This document shows, piece by piece, positions 1 to 13,182 of a stretch of 64,000 nt of DNA (positions are counted from its first letter, which is position 1; each line of letters begins with the position of its first letter). The DNA is from Leptoclinus maculatus. Taxonomy: Eukaryota; Chordata; Actinopteri; Perciformes; Stichaeidae. Made by a program: the position numbers and the translations under genes. The notes under the pieces are model-generated. The model was not told the DNA's origin, searched no databases, and worked only from the letters and a program-made list of their open reading frames with translations. Location: the NCBI GenBank assembly GCA_032191485.1, contig JAVDOI010000002.1, forward strand, positions 6,775,577 to 6,839,576. Reading direction: 5' to 3'.

Positions 1-886
1 CACAAAGGGAACAAAGAAAATGCAGCTTAGAGAAGTGAAACAGCGAGAGATAAGTGAGTGAGAAGAGGGGAATGATTTGAGAGAGGGGGAGTGTGCGTGT
101 GATATGCTTTGTGCGTTTGTTCATGCGTGTAGGAACATGTCAGTTCCACCTGGACCGGAGTTTGGTGTTTGACGGTGAAAAAGTATGTGAGCAAGAGAAA
201 CTCAGAGAAAGAGAAAAGGCAGAGAGGTGAAGAGCAAAAGAGTGGAGAACGAAAATAGCTCTATCCTATTATCATCACCTCTTCCTGTCTTGCTGTCGCA
301 CCTCTAATTACTGCAGCCACATCGCTCCAAACAGCACACAATGAGGGTGCATGTGTCTGAGATGTAAATGTTTTTGACGAAAGTATATTCATGTACACGA
401 TTTTTTTTGCACCTCTACGAGACAGTTTCCGCATGTTGAGACGCTATGTTTCAGAGCCTGTAATTCGCTGTGTGTGTGTGTGTGTGTGTTTGTGTGGAGA
501 TTATACCTCTCCTGTTAACCACCTGGAGAGAGGCAGCCTGGTGAGAGAAGCTTAAAGAGAATTTAATCCTTTCCTTAATGTGACAGCAGCATTTTCTGCG
601 AAACTACCATCATTACTAAACTGTTGAGCCTTAGTGTGTGTGTGTGTGTGTGCGAGCGCGCTAAAGCATCCCATGTACACACACACACACACATGCACAC
701 ACACACGCCCCTTGAAAGCAGACATTTTGCAGGAGGATTCAGTAAATGTGACTTCATGTGTCGTCTTAAGCGCACTGTGAGCAGCCGATGTAGGTCAGGC
801 GTATTGCAAACTGAGTCCCTGACTGTTCTCTGACTTATGCTAGAAACCAAATGCTACCATGGGGATTATTCAGAGACAGTGGCAAG

Positions 887-891
<5 letters not shown>

Positions 892-941
<50 letters not shown>
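892..941. repeat. (CA)n microsatellite
   Basis: An uninterrupted CA dinucleotide run of about 50 bp. Confidence 0.97.
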
Positions 942-943
<2 letters not shown>

Positions 944-3731
944 TGTGCACACCATCACACGGACACATAAAGGTCCTTTTGAATCTAGGTCAGCCAAGTG
1001 GTGAAGACAATACTGACCTTTACCGCACACGACACGACTCGACCTGACAAAAACTACAGGTATGAAGAAGAAACACGTGATGGTGGAAAAAAAAACACCA
1101 ACATTAGGTCCACTTAGGTCTTTTTTGTCTACCTTCACCCCCAAATGTATGAGATTCACTGTCCTCTGCGATGTCTCCGCGACCTTGCCATCAATCTTTC
1201 TTTCTCTCTGTCTCCATGTGTAAACTGCAGAGGCAGCGTCATATGGCCCCTGACAGCTTCCATACTTTCTCCCTCTGCTCAACAAAACGGCTGAACTCCT
1301 GCCAAAGAGAGAGAAGAGAGACACACACACACACACACACACACATAGAGAGACCGGCGTCCAGGGTTCCCATCTGTTTATGGTGATGCAGTTTTTCTTG
1401 TCAGGGTCTCTGTCAGGTTTACATGTTTGATCTCATAAGTCGATGTGTCCATCTGCCTGTGTTTATGTCAATCTGTCTTTTGGCTGAGGAGTCAGCGGCT
1501 TCAGTGTCTCTCAGTATTGAAAATCACTCGTACATCATATGACTACGTCATACATCACAAGACAACAAGCTGTTCTGTCCTTGTCCTGTCAAACCAGAGG
1601 CACTTACAAACTACAAACTAAGCCACAACAGAAAGTCTTCCCTACAAACATTCTCGTTTACCCTCCGGTTTGATTATAATCAATGGACCTGACTGGCAAA
1701 TTTGCAGGTAATCAGTCTTTGTAGGAACCCACCGGCTATCGTCTGGCGATGATTCTGATTTTTATTGGTTTAAAATCAGCTTGTAAACTGGCAACTCGTG
1801 AAACAAGTCGGTAGTACACGTTGTCTCTCATCTCAAGTTGCTTATCGGACTGAAGACAACAAGCACACTGAAACCCCAGAAATATAGAAATATAGCAACT
1901 ATCTCCCAGAGACCGATGGGCTCCGACATGGGCGCACGGTTGATTGATGAATGAAGAGCGGCTCATGCGGCTCAACATTCACTTTACAACTTGGTATCCT
2001 TTCTGATTTCTTCAGCAATGCTTCACATTTTTTCCTCAAGTCCCGATAGCATCGGGTCAAAGTTCAACATAGTTTTTGTAACTTTCTCACTCAAAACTTC
2101 ATTTGTGCTCTACTGCTCAAGACCTCTTTTAGCCTAAAGCGAGCAAGTCTTATGCAGCGTAGACTTGCTATTCCATATGTTTTGGAAATGATTTCCTTCT
2201 TCAGAGCTTGCAGCTATGCAAGCTAAGTCCACGCTGTATACCTGACATTGTCAAGTTATTCTGCCTTTTTTCAAAAGTTATTTTTTATTTTTTTTTTACC
2301 TCTAGTTGAACTTTGGCCGTAAAAAAAACCTACAGGGAAAATCAGCACAGGGCTCGACACCATGACTTGCGCGACTGCCCGAGAGAGCACAGCCGTTCTC
2401 TCCTGAAATAATGGCCTTGCTGTGTGCACTGCGCTGTGAAAGCCCTGAGTCAGAATATAGCATTCTCAAGCACTATGTGAACCAGCTAGTGGCTGGTTTG
2501 ACAAGCAAGTTTGGGACTCTGCTATCACATTTCGATTCCTTAATTGTGATTCTCCCTGACGTTCCGGACAATGGAAGCACAAATCAGGTAATCAATAATG
2601 CAAATTGGGAACAAAACAGTCACACATCAGATCTGCAAGTGCAACCATTTACCAGAGCCCCACTTTGAGATTCATGATGATAAGAAAATGTGTATTTTTG
2701 TACAGAAATCCTGCCTGGAGCAGTTTAAAGTTTTTTAATAAATTGTTGCAACCCCAAACTTTTTTACATTATGCCGATATGCAGTCCTCCTGCTCCCCCT
2801 CTCCATTGTATCGGTGTTAGAGGCACTGTACTCTCTCCTCCCCATCAGTCATGACAGGTTGGAGTCATGAGATGAATGACTCTGATGCAGGTGTTGCCTG
2901 ACCTGCCTTCATTTCAGTGGAACACGTGGCCCACAGAAATACAAGACGCAGGCGCAGGAGAGGGGAGGAACCAAAGGAAAATACTACAATGGGAAATGTT
3001 GTGGATGCATTAGCCTTAATGTGTTATCTTAATATCTTGCTGTCTGCATTCCTTTCTCGAGCAGTAAATATCATCACCGACTGCCCGAAACGAACGCGGA
3101 AGCCAAACCACATCATGATGAGAGTTTCTGTTTCACCCTCAGTCTGCCCACACTCTCTGAAAACCCCCTCCGGCATAATCAATGAGTCAGTTATTTTCCC
3201 CCTGTATTCTCTGTCGAGCATATTAAGAGGCATTTGTGATATTCCCAAGGAGCGAAGATCAAGGCTAAGGGCTTATCCACCTCCTGTTCGGCAACCACAC
3301 ATTTCCCGTGACAGCCGGTGGAAGGTAGAGTTTAAATCGTATTATTCTCCCTCTGATCTCTTCTTTCTCCTGCGGGCCGAAGTTTCATGTCCTACCTACA
3401 GTGCAGCCAGTTGTATAATTGCTATGTTTGTTGCTGGTAAAGCTGTTTCTTGCTCCTGTGTGGGTTCTTTTCATGCCAACAGACATGCATTTAAAGCTGC
3501 ATGTAAAAATGTGTTGTGTTGTTGTGGGTATTAGTGCACTAATTGGGTAGAGAAGCATGCAAATAATGGATTTTTGACAATTCTTCTTGTGGAAGTCTTC
3601 TTATGATGTGTTTTTATGATGATGTGTTTTTGCTTCTTATTTTGTGTGTGCGTCGATTCTTTATACGCGCATACTCACCTATATACGGGGAAGGGAGAGG
3701 AGAAGGTTGAGTAGCAAGGGAATGAGGGCAG

Positions 3732-3732
<1 letters not shown>

Positions 3733-3804
<72 letters not shown>
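3733..3804. repeat. (CA)36 microsatellite
   Basis: A perfect CA run of 72 bp that gives chance His-Thr and Cys-Val frames on the two strands. Confidence 0.97.
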
Positions 3805-3806
<2 letters not shown>

Positions 3807-4492
3807 TGTACAATCTTTTCACAGAAACGTCTTCATTTCTTGTCTGTCTGTTCTATAATTCCAACATCTGTGGTCAAACCCTCACCCTCATCCTCCGCTC
3901 GCTCCCTTAGCCATTTTACATTTCAGACATGGTCTCCATCTCCTCCGCCCGTCTCGCTCCCTCTGACTCCACATTTAAACCTGTTTGTGGGCCGCAGAGG
4001 ATTCTGTGACAGGGGGGTGTTAAAGGTTAGAGGCTGTGACTGAAAGCACACAACGCACACTTCTCCACTGCTTGTTCTCAGCTCTGAACTTTCACACAAA
4101 CTCTGATCTCACTCACTTTGCCGTGAGGCGACATGTATCACACGATCTGTCCGATGTAAAGCGCCTGTGTAATAATGCCCAAAAGCAGTTTTACAGTGAA
4201 AGGGATGATTACAGAACTGTAGTGGAACAGAGATTTGTATCACTGTCCATCTTGCAGAGTGCAGTCATTCATGCTGAAATCTTTCATCTGATCTGCGGTG
4301 AGATTTTTGTTCCGTGACTCTTCCATTTAAAACAGTACCGCACCCATTCATCAGTGCACTCCCCAAACATTGGATGGACAGTTTTGAAAAAAAAGTAAAT
4401 AAATAATTGATGCAGTAGAATCAAAGATATCGTCTTTGTCTTCCATGTCACAGCCTGATGCCTGCAGGGCTGTTCTCCACCCGTCCACTAGA

Positions 4493-4790
4493 TGCCCTCA
4501 GAACTTCTCACCTGCCCCATCCACCGGACTCTCTCATTCACCTGCTCACCTGTTTCCACTTCCCCTCATCAGCCTTGTCAGTATATAACTGACCCATTTC
4601 CGCCCATTGTCGGCGACGCTTATGCCTTTGTGTCTATCGGAACCGGAGCGTTATCCTGTACCTGCTTCTGTTCCTGCTTTTGTTTTTTGACCTGCTGCCT
4701 GTTTGCTCGCCTGTGGTGACCCCTGTGGTGACCCCTGTGGATTTGTTTGTTTGGACTGCCATTGCCTCAAGTACATTTTTATTCATCCTA
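4493..4790 (+). mobile_element. Possible LTR-retrotransposon (solo LTR-like) fragment
   Basis: The pattern is a C/T-rich 'cacctg' block (cattcacctgctcacctgtttcc), then a TATA-like tcagtatataactgac at about 4579-4594, then a C/T-rich stretch with two copies of gtggtgacccct (4714-4737). This resembles the U3-R layout of gypsy-type fish LTRs as I remember them. No TG..CA ends, primer site or coding region were identified. Confidence 0.3.
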
Positions 4791-5726
4791 CTGTACCTGC
4801 TTGCCCCCCCCCTTTGTTCATATAATTCAAGTCAAACATACAATGTTTCCCTCTCCAGAAGCTGCGGACACCACTGGATTGTCTATCTCAATTGCATTCA
4901 CCTTCATCTATATCTCAGTCACTATTCATCTCTTTACCCTATGCTCTCTTATTCTCTCTCCTATTTCCTGAGAACAACCTTTACTGTCTCATTCCCCTTC
5001 TTTCACTCTCTTTACATCTATTTCTGTTTTTCTGAAAACTCACAAGTTCACAGCGAACACCTGCCGAGTCCAACACTTCAACGACTCACTGAGAGGATTT
5101 CATTGAGAGGAGACATAATATGGAAAATAAAGAAACGGGTACAGGTTGCCGTGATGAGAGAGAGAGGAGAGAAAAATGACATTACTCCTCTTAAGGCTCC
5201 ATCTTTTCCCCTTGTTACAATAAACTGTGAAGACGTACGCACACACACACGCACACACACGGATCAAAGCTTCTCTCTGCACAAACCACAGGTGGTTTTG
5301 TGTGAGATGATACTTAAAATTTACACTCCGACAAATTTCCAAAACACTTGTTCTCATTACTGGATGTGGATGACAGCTCGGAAAGCTTTGGAAGTCTTCT
5401 TTAATGTCAGCATCAGTTCTGCAACAGTCAGACTACAAATTATTCTTTTCTTTTGTTTTTTTTTGTTTTGTAACAGATGGAACAGATAGGGCTGCCTCAG
5501 AAGTCCCGTTCAGGGTAGCCTATTCAAATCCTTCTGTTGGAGATAAGACAGGAGCAGTTGGTTTGAGAGGGGAAAGAGCGTCAGCAGAGACAGTGTCGTG
5601 GCACATGTTCATGTCAGAGGGAGCGCGGTGAAATCACCTAGCAGGAAATTGAGTTATTGTTGAGAGAGGATCGTCTAATGACAGAAACTGTGAGGGTCTT
5701 CACTGCGTATACAGAGATCTCACACA

Positions 5727-5794
<68 letters not shown>

Positions 5795-5809
5795 ACACCC
5801 ACACCCACA

Positions 5810-5861
<52 letters not shown>

Positions 5862-7955
5862 TCAACAGTAATTGACCTTTTTGTGCTCTGTCAGCCTTTC
5901 TTTAACATATTGCATGTCTGTGCTTAAGTCCTAATATCCCACAGAGAGTGCTGCATGTATCATTGTCATGAAATTCAAGGACACAGAGAGTAAACAATGT
6001 GGTTACTGTCCATGAGTTTAAATGTATTGAAATGTCTCTTACATTCAATGACAGTAGCTTCTTAACATGAGAACTTGTGAACAAGTCAGAATGCATGATG
6101 TTCACAGTCAATGGCTCATAGGGTTCAAATCCTGTCTCCTGGAGGTTACATTTATATACAACAGAAAATATGTTCTAAAAACTAGGAAGGAAAATGTAAT
6201 GCAGACTGGATTACGTTATCTATTACCATAATGAGGGAATGTTGTCAATAATGATGTCTGACAAGTCTAAATATGTTTAAAATGAACGTATTAGAAAAAT
6301 GTTCAACGACGTATTTAATTTATTCTTTAATCTTTTTATACAATGTTTGTGTATGATGAGCTGGCAGGCTTTAGGAGTCACGGGTGAATATCCGTAAAAC
6401 GTTTTATTTATCCAAAAATGAAAGATATAGAATATATAGAGAATTCACAAAATATGGAACAAAGTTTTGGACCCATGAAAGAGGTCAACTAAACTGTGTT
6501 AACTCAACATAAACTGAACAGACTAAACCCAACAAACTGAATCCAAATGGGGAACTAATGGCTGATCAAAGGGGTAACACAAAGACAACCACTACCACCT
6601 ACACTACAAATAAAAACAACATGATTAATACAGTCTAAAGAAAAACTAGAAATCCCAATCCCCCCTCCCCCATGATATGCCAACCACTTGGTACATTCTG
6701 ACTGGTCACTTCCTGTATTTGAGAGTTGTGCTTTAGGGGGCTCAACTTTTGCTCCAGCCTGTCAAGCTGAAGTGCGACTGTACACAAGTTGACTGAATGT
6801 GCACAGTACAATTAGAAACTAATGTACTGCCAACAATTGTGAAAACACTGTGAGTATGATGTGTGAAACAAAAGCTCTGTGTCACCACTTCACTGTATGT
6901 TGATCTTTGTGGAATGTGATGTGCATGAGGTCAAAAGATCAACAAGTCAATGAGGAGAAAATAAACTTTTAAGTGTACACTACATAACAGTTACGGTGTA
7001 TGCTGGAGGGTTACTGACACTTAAAGCAGCGGTGTAGCAGCAGGGGCGGCCATCAAAAGGGACTACAGCATTATTTAATCTTAATTATCCTTTTGGAATT
7101 ATGCAGTTTGCATCCCAAAACCTCTAGAAAACCACATAATGACGGATGGTAATGAAGTGAAGCAGAGCAAAGTTGGAGAGATTTGAGTAGAGGCAAGGAG
7201 GAATCTTCAAATTGGCCAATTGAATGCATTTGGGTGCTATTTGAAATGTTCTCAGTTCATTGTAAAAATCATTCAATGCAATTTCCATGTCACATAGTTA
7301 TTAATTCCATCTATATACAGCTGTTTTTGGGGGCGTCAATCAGACGTTTATACGTGTTCCCATTCACAGAAAACCATAACCCATTGGTTTATGTGGACGC
7401 CTCATGCCTGTATTTAACACCAATGCCTTCAGGATGAGTGCAGTCCCACAATTAAACCACCAGATGCAGACATAGCCCTCGTCTCCACATGGAAGGCTGA
7501 GGATAGGCTGTTCGATGCTGGAGAAAGGCAGAGCACAGTTGCTCCTCCGTGCTATGCAAATGGTTCCAGGTGGCTTTTATCCAAGCTTCTTCTTTGCTAC
7601 ATGCATAACGTGTCCTTATCTGGTGGTTGCTGCGATATACGCAATAAGGCTACTCCAATGACAAGACCAAAACCAATAATGAAGTGATTCCACTAAAAAA
7701 GTATTAGCCAAAGCATAATATAACTTAGCAATGGGGCTCCATTGTTGTTCAAAAACAAGACTAAGAGTCTACGGCCACGCTAGTTTGAGTACCTATCCAC
7801 AGCAGTGATATGAGATGGATGCTAAACACACACTCAGTTGAGGAGGATGGAGATGGCATTAGTTAGGCAAGTATATGCTGATTAACTCAAATATTAGACA
7901 AATACAATTTTGACCTGATGTGGAATGTTGTGACAATTAATCTTTGAGGGGACGT
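4791..7955. other. Intergenic, no gene seen
   Basis: There is C/T-rich sequence to about 5040 and one large compound microsatellite (5721-5861). The remainder is AT-rich unique sequence. No coding frame with a domain was found; the 269-codon frame starting at 4680 is low-complexity and crosses repeat-like sequence. Confidence 0.6.
5721..5861. repeat. Compound microsatellite (CA)n-(CACACC)n-(ACGC)n-(CA)n
   Basis: A 140-bp run of alternating pyrimidine-purine steps: CA repeats to about 5790, three cacacc-type units, about ten ACGC units (5809-5849), then CA again. The ACGC block is unusual among the CA arrays of this window. Confidence 0.95.
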
Positions 7956-7956
7956 G

Positions 7957-8042
7957 AAGTTTTGAACCAAATGAGATGTTATTCCATCCAGAAGTTGTTG
8001 AGACATTTCACCTTAAACCACTAATGTAATCCTCATGGAGCC
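7957..8042 (-). repeat. Dispersed repeat fragment (same family as 16334-16430)
   Basis: Read on the minus strand it contains gtctcaacaacttctggatg. This aligns with the plus-strand copy at 16337-16370 (atctcaacaactgttggtgg). The 'ctgaaatatctcaacaact' repeat is familiar from many teleost genomes. The parent element is not identified. Confidence 0.6.
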
Positions 8043-9042
8043 ATGTGAACATGTTGCACCGCAGTTTGGTTTGAGTTAATCCCACTTATACTGTCCTGCG
8101 GTCTCCAACAAACACACTATTTATTCCTGTCTGTGTAACATTTTAGGAAATGACTTTAGACTAAACTATTTAGAATGACGTCTTCAGCAGGAACCAATGG
8201 GCTTGCTGAGTGCCACAGACGGACTGCGGAAGTCAGAAAATATTGACAGATGGACTAATGCATTGTTGGTTTTGGTCTTTTCATGGGATTTGTTGGTAAT
8301 AACAAAACTATAGAATATTTTCTGCCTTATCCTTTAAGACAAAATGTGCTGACCGTACAGACTGCTATAATCTTTCTCTCAGTGCGATGTCCATATACTT
8401 TAGCCCCAATTTTGCCTCAAGCAAAGTAGAGAAAAGTTAACTTTTTTTTTTTTATGTCATGTTGAGTCAAATTCAGGGCCACTGATGGCTGATCATATTT
8501 CAAAGATGTTTAGCATTGTGTCTGTAATCGCAGTAATGACGACGGGACTCTCTACTATAAGAGCAGTGTTTACCTCTTTAGCCCAGAAGGTACAATAAGG
8601 ACACCGGAAAGCCCCAGCGCTGTCTGTATAGTTTGCCTGCGCAGAATTGATTCCTACATGCGTCAGCAGAGAGGGGGGATGTGTGCCAGGCAGCGTGTTG
8701 TTTAACTAGCAGGCACGGTGTCAGGCCTGCCACTGATACAGCGGAGTGTGTGAATGCAGAGCTGGCAGTGATGCTGCGAATTAGCACGCAACAGCGTTTT
8801 TGTTTTCTTTGGAGAAGGTGCGGGGTCCCGTGTGACCGAATGCAGTATGTCTCAGACGGTTTTGATTTTGAGAATCAATATGAATGATAAGAGAAGATTA
8901 TTTGGTTGATCACCATTTTTGAATTGTCACCAGTTGTCTCGGCGCTGCAGTAAAACTAATATTTTAATAGGTGGTATTTTCTGCTTTCGATATGGTGCCT
9001 TGCTGTTTGAAGTAACTAACAGTTTTGCCTCAAATGCATTTT

Positions 9043-9089
<47 letters not shown>

Positions 9090-10001
9090 TCTATCCTTCT
9101 GCTTGTTATCCTGATTACTGCCACAGCTTCAAAATATTGCAATTACTGGCGTGGAAAACCTCTGCCGTCATGCTCTAAATTAGGGAGGTTTGTGCCTACA
9201 AGGAAAGAAATGAAAGTGGATGAATAAATGTTTTACCTCTTTTTGATTATTATGAAACCACATGTGACTGATTGCCATGAAACGCGCTAATACGTTTTGG
9301 TTTTGCTACCGTTTAGACTTGCTGGTTGTAGAGATATGTTGTGCTTACAGGAGGCAGTTGTTATTGACGAATGGCTGAATGTTCTCAGAATATCCTCAGT
9401 TTGTGTTGTTGCTCTGTCGACGGCATGAATTGTATTTAACATCTCCTGACAGGAAAGTAAGTGACCAACCCCTCTACCCTCGTACGTATTCCTAACATAA
9501 TATCACATTTTAGTGGAGCCTGTCAAACAGGAGCCTGCCTTTCTGCTCGTTTCATAGCACACGCTCCTCCGCAGCGTTTGTTTTGCCATGTTATCAAGAC
9601 ACCATGTTGTGTTAAGGCTGTTTACTGACATCTGGTAATTGGCTTGTAGACAGGGATGCTGTTATCCTAAAAGTATGTGGGTAAATCGAGGATGGGATGG
9701 TGACGTTGAAAAAGCGGAGATAATGATGTTTCAAAAAGTGTTAAAACACAGCGTCTCAGGCTGCGCAGACTGTATCGGGTGTGTTTTGCCCTAGCTTCGT
9801 GTTTTTCCTCCTTTCCATCATCTCTCTGATGCCTCCTCTCACATAATCTTCTTCCACTCAACAGTTGCTGCTGCGCTGAGTGACTCTTTAATGCCGGCGT
9901 ATAATTCAGGGTTTAATTTTAAGGGGCTGTAGATGGTCAGAAGTTCATCTGTCTTCAGCAGTTATGTATGTAGTGAAAGTAGTGACTCTAGCAAACAGCA
10001 A
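8043..10001. other. Intergenic, no gene seen
   Basis: Only a (TC)n run at 9046-9085 stands out. The rest is unique sequence without recognisable coding potential. Confidence 0.6.
9046..9085. repeat. (TC)n microsatellite
   Basis: A CT dinucleotide run of about 40 bp. Confidence 0.95.
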
Positions 10002-10458
10002 CACTCGGTGGCCACTTTATTGGGCGCGACTGTACAATCCACTGCCATTCAATACAAATTCTACCTTTACAGAGCTTCAGTTTTTTGGTAACCTTTCAGA
10101 AATAAAGCAGTCCAGTATAACACTAACCCGACACGCCAGAAGGTCTGTTTCACTGAACCATCTGAGAAGCCGTCAATGGAAAGTGTTTGGAAGGAGGCAG
10201 GCCCTTCACTTGGCAGGTGATTGGATGAACCATCTGTCAATCAAGTATTACTACTTAAAACCTGACATGGTGGATTTTTGTGTGATGTGTGACCTCGCGA
10301 TTGTTGCATGATCTTATGACGTTGTGAGAATCCAGCTGATTGAATTAATACCTCTGACAGTGTCAACTGTCAAACTGAACATTAAAGTAGCTTCATGGCA
10401 AAACAGTATTGGATTGCATTAGACTGTACAGGTGTAACAATAAAGTGGCCTCTGAATG
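10002..10458. mobile_element. Non-autonomous DNA transposon remnant with terminal inverted repeats
   Basis: The left end carries ggccactttattg at 10010-10022 and a following ctgtaca. The right end carries their complements (tgtacaggtgtaacaataaagtggcc, 10426-10450). Matching extends about 45 bp on each side with a few mismatches, out to cactcggtggcc against the complement of ggcctctgaatg. The interior has no coding capacity. Length is about 457 bp. Class is likely hAT-like or another cut-and-paste group; no clear target-site duplication was seen. Confidence 0.75.
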
Positions 10459-11219
10459 TAAACTACTCACTGGTGCTTATGAGTGAACGCAGCATCTGAT
10501 ACAGTGATCTTGTGCAATTTCTGAGGCCACATTCAGTTTGATTATCAATATGGTGAGTTTTGATGATTAGGTTCACATTTATTTGTAGAATTTGAACACG
10601 GCTGTGAGTTTCATTTTTGCTGTCATGACACAAATGTCTTCATTTAGTTTCAACATTACTGCATTTTCAGTGAAATGTGACCCTTATTCACCACTTCATC
10701 TCTGTTAGGGGAGATGCTCAATGACTGCATGAAGGTCACTTTAAGTCATACATACGTTTTTTTCCCCCCGATACAGTTTTTAAAGGAAGATTGCGTGGCT
10801 GTGAAGGACAATTACATTACTGGTTGTTCGTTGCAGTTAACATTCTCTCGTTTTCTAATATTTAAGTGGAACAAGAGAAGATCATAACAGCAAGGAATTC
10901 CAGAAAAAAAACCTGGAGATCCCTCCCATCATCATACTCTTGTGCTCGTACCAGTGATGAGAGAGACTGTCCTACTTACAACAATTTCTAATTGGCTGCT
11001 TCTTCATTTTTTGCATGTGTCTCATGTCATGCAGCACCGGGACTAAAAAACGTTCCCACACAACAGACGCAGAGCAAAATGCAAATGCCATGCGGCTGAA
11101 TCGATGCACATTGACAGAAAGCCAAGCAGTAAAGTAGAACACACGCACACATTTCTCCTGCATATGCCAATGCGGCATACGGGCTGAGAAAATGCTGACA
11201 CAACCAGTGGTAGGGGTGG

Positions 11220-11280
11220 GGGTGTGTGTGTGTGTGGGGGGGGGGGTGGGGGGCGTGATAATGGGGCAGTGGGGCTGGGT
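11220..11280 (+). repeat. G-rich tract with G-quadruplex potential
   Basis: After a short (GT)n run there is an 11-G run, a 6-G run, then gggg, gggg and ggg separated by short loops (11236-11279). It satisfies the four-run G-quadruplex pattern on the plus strand. Confidence 0.8.
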
Positions 11281-11590
11281 GTGGAGCGTCGAGAAAATAC
11301 CCATCAAAGCTATTAGCATGGGCGTGACGGCCGTGACCTCATTGGCTGCTGTGGCAATAAAGTGAGCGTGCACTGATCACGGCTCTGCCACAGCTCGGAG
11401 GAGAGCAGGACGAAACAGCCGTGCGTGGTTCAAACACATGTTCACACGCTACCATCAACACGTTAGCATGGCGACAGCGTGCTTCTCAAGCAGAGACTAA
11501 GCGTGACAAAGTTATGTGATGTGAGTTGATTTATTCATGATTTTAGCAAAAACATTTGTCAATTCAGTGTAATTAAAAACAAACAGACGT

Positions 11591-12100
11591 GGTAACACTT
11601 TCTTTGAAGCCCATTCCTGTAATGCATTACAGTAGTATAATGCATTCAAATCTGTTTACAGCACCGTATAATTATAGTTATTAAGTACTAAAATATTATG
11701 AATAATAAATAATCCGAAGTGTACAATAATTCTCTACAGTAAAAACTCGTTAAGCCTTTTACATATTTTATGTTTTATAAGGTCATACAGTACATGAATA
11801 CTGTTTTTTTTACAAGGATCTTAGTTCCCATAGTTTGCATAGATTTCATATTTTTTCACTTTACTTAAAGCAAACAATGACCACTTAGAGTAACTATAAT
11901 CACATTATAAAAAAGATCATAATGTATTATAAAAATAATATATTCTAATACTTTACCTTCATTTTATAAAATGCTTCATGATGTATAATGGTTATTGTTA
12001 TAAAGCATTATGAATATGAGTGCTTATGAGCTATGATTACAGAGTGCAAATAAGCAGATTATAATGCATTATAGACATGGGTTTCATAAAAAGTGTTGCC
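11591..12100. mobile_element. MITE-like DNA transposon with about 39-bp inverted ends
   Basis: The left end (ggtaacactttctttgaagc, continuing to aatgcatta at 11629) matches the complement of the right end (taatgcattatagacatggg through gtgttgcc, 12062-12100) with a handful of mismatches. The interior is AT-rich, full of taatgcatta-like palindromic pieces, and non-coding. Such 'ggtaacactt' elements are common in fish. No transposase and no clear target-site duplication. Confidence 0.8.
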
Positions 12101-13083
12101 AAAAAGATCATTAAATTGCTCAAGTTTCACATCTGAGATTTTGGCACGAGTGAATGTTTGTCATTTTTTGTATAAAAGTGACAGCTATTGGCCCGTTCCA
12201 AACCGGCACTAGTAAAGATTAATTTATTATAAAGAATAGTTTATGATTCAAATTCAGCACTACCTTGCTGGTACTACGGCTCACATTCATTAAGTAATAG
12301 TTTCTGGGGTATCTTATTAGGAGCTAAAAGGCAGTGAGAGGATAAGTCAGTGAGTCATTGGGATTTATCCTCCGGTGACCATAAAGCTCTGTGCCAAATG
12401 TAATGCCAATCCAAAGACTCAAGACCTCACTCAGTTTTTAATTCACAGACTCACCAATATCATCATCCCATGAGCCAACACTCTATCGTGGCCAAAAACA
12501 TGAAGGATTGCAAGGAAAAATAGGAAGAACTGCTTCACATGTTAGAAACATAAGAGGGTATGTTTGGTGTGTTAGAGGCTGGTGGGACAGAGTGAGAAAG
12601 AAGAGTGTGGTAAAACCCAGACAGTCTATATTTAGCAGAGGAGGTATTATCTTCTGTCTGGGGAGGAAAGACACATGGCTTGCCAAACTGAGCTTTCTCA
12701 GTAAACCTATCCGAAGTGCACAATTGACCCTTTGCTAAGCCCCGTCCCCCGCTGCTACTCCGTCATGCTGTCAGAGCTACCATGGAGCCCACACTGTCAC
12801 TAACTGTGTAAATATGATCTATTGTTTTGGAAAACCGAAAAAGCAATTTCAGATAGAAGTAGACAGAAGGGTCTACTATGACTAGCTCAAAATCCACATA
12901 ACCAGCCTGAAAATGAAGAAAATCTGAAACGATTGCATGAAAAGTCCATCGAGCAGAGCCGGACAGTTGTTGGAGCTCGCCGATACTACGCTATGATTGG
13001 CCAGTCTGCGTTTAAGGGCGGGGCTTAGAGAAGGGTCAATTGCTCAGGCATGCAAATTAAAATCTACACACAGAAGCACAGAT

Positions 13084-13086
<3 letters not shown>

Positions 13087-13180
<94 letters not shown>
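13087..13180. repeat. (TG)47 microsatellite
   Basis: A perfect 94-bp TG run followed by a G6 tract. Confidence 0.97.

Positions 13181-13182
<2 letters not shown>

Larger units (their letters stand above)
1..4490. other. Intergenic, no gene seen
   Basis: No open frame has a recognisable domain. The stretch holds (TG)n at 469-489 and 634-652, (CA)n at 678-692, 892-941 and 1321-1346, and the large (CA)36 at 3733-3804. The rest looks like unique AT-moderate sequence with no visible structure. The 205-codon frame at 2917-3534 has no recognisable domain or codon pattern. Confidence 0.7.

Noticed and set aside
2917..3534. 205-codon plus-strand frame
   Set aside because: No signal peptide, domain or repeat of known kind; length alone is not enough in AT-moderate vertebrate DNA.
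3614..3910. Cys-Val and His-Thr repeat proteins
   Set aside because: These frames are translations of the (CA)n microsatellite; the same applies to the similar frames at 5638, 12997, 20047, 38061, 59192 and 60063.
4680..5489. 269-codon plus-strand frame, the longest in the window
   Set aside because: It has a mixed low-complexity composition with no domain and starts inside an LTR-like fragment. No support for a gene.
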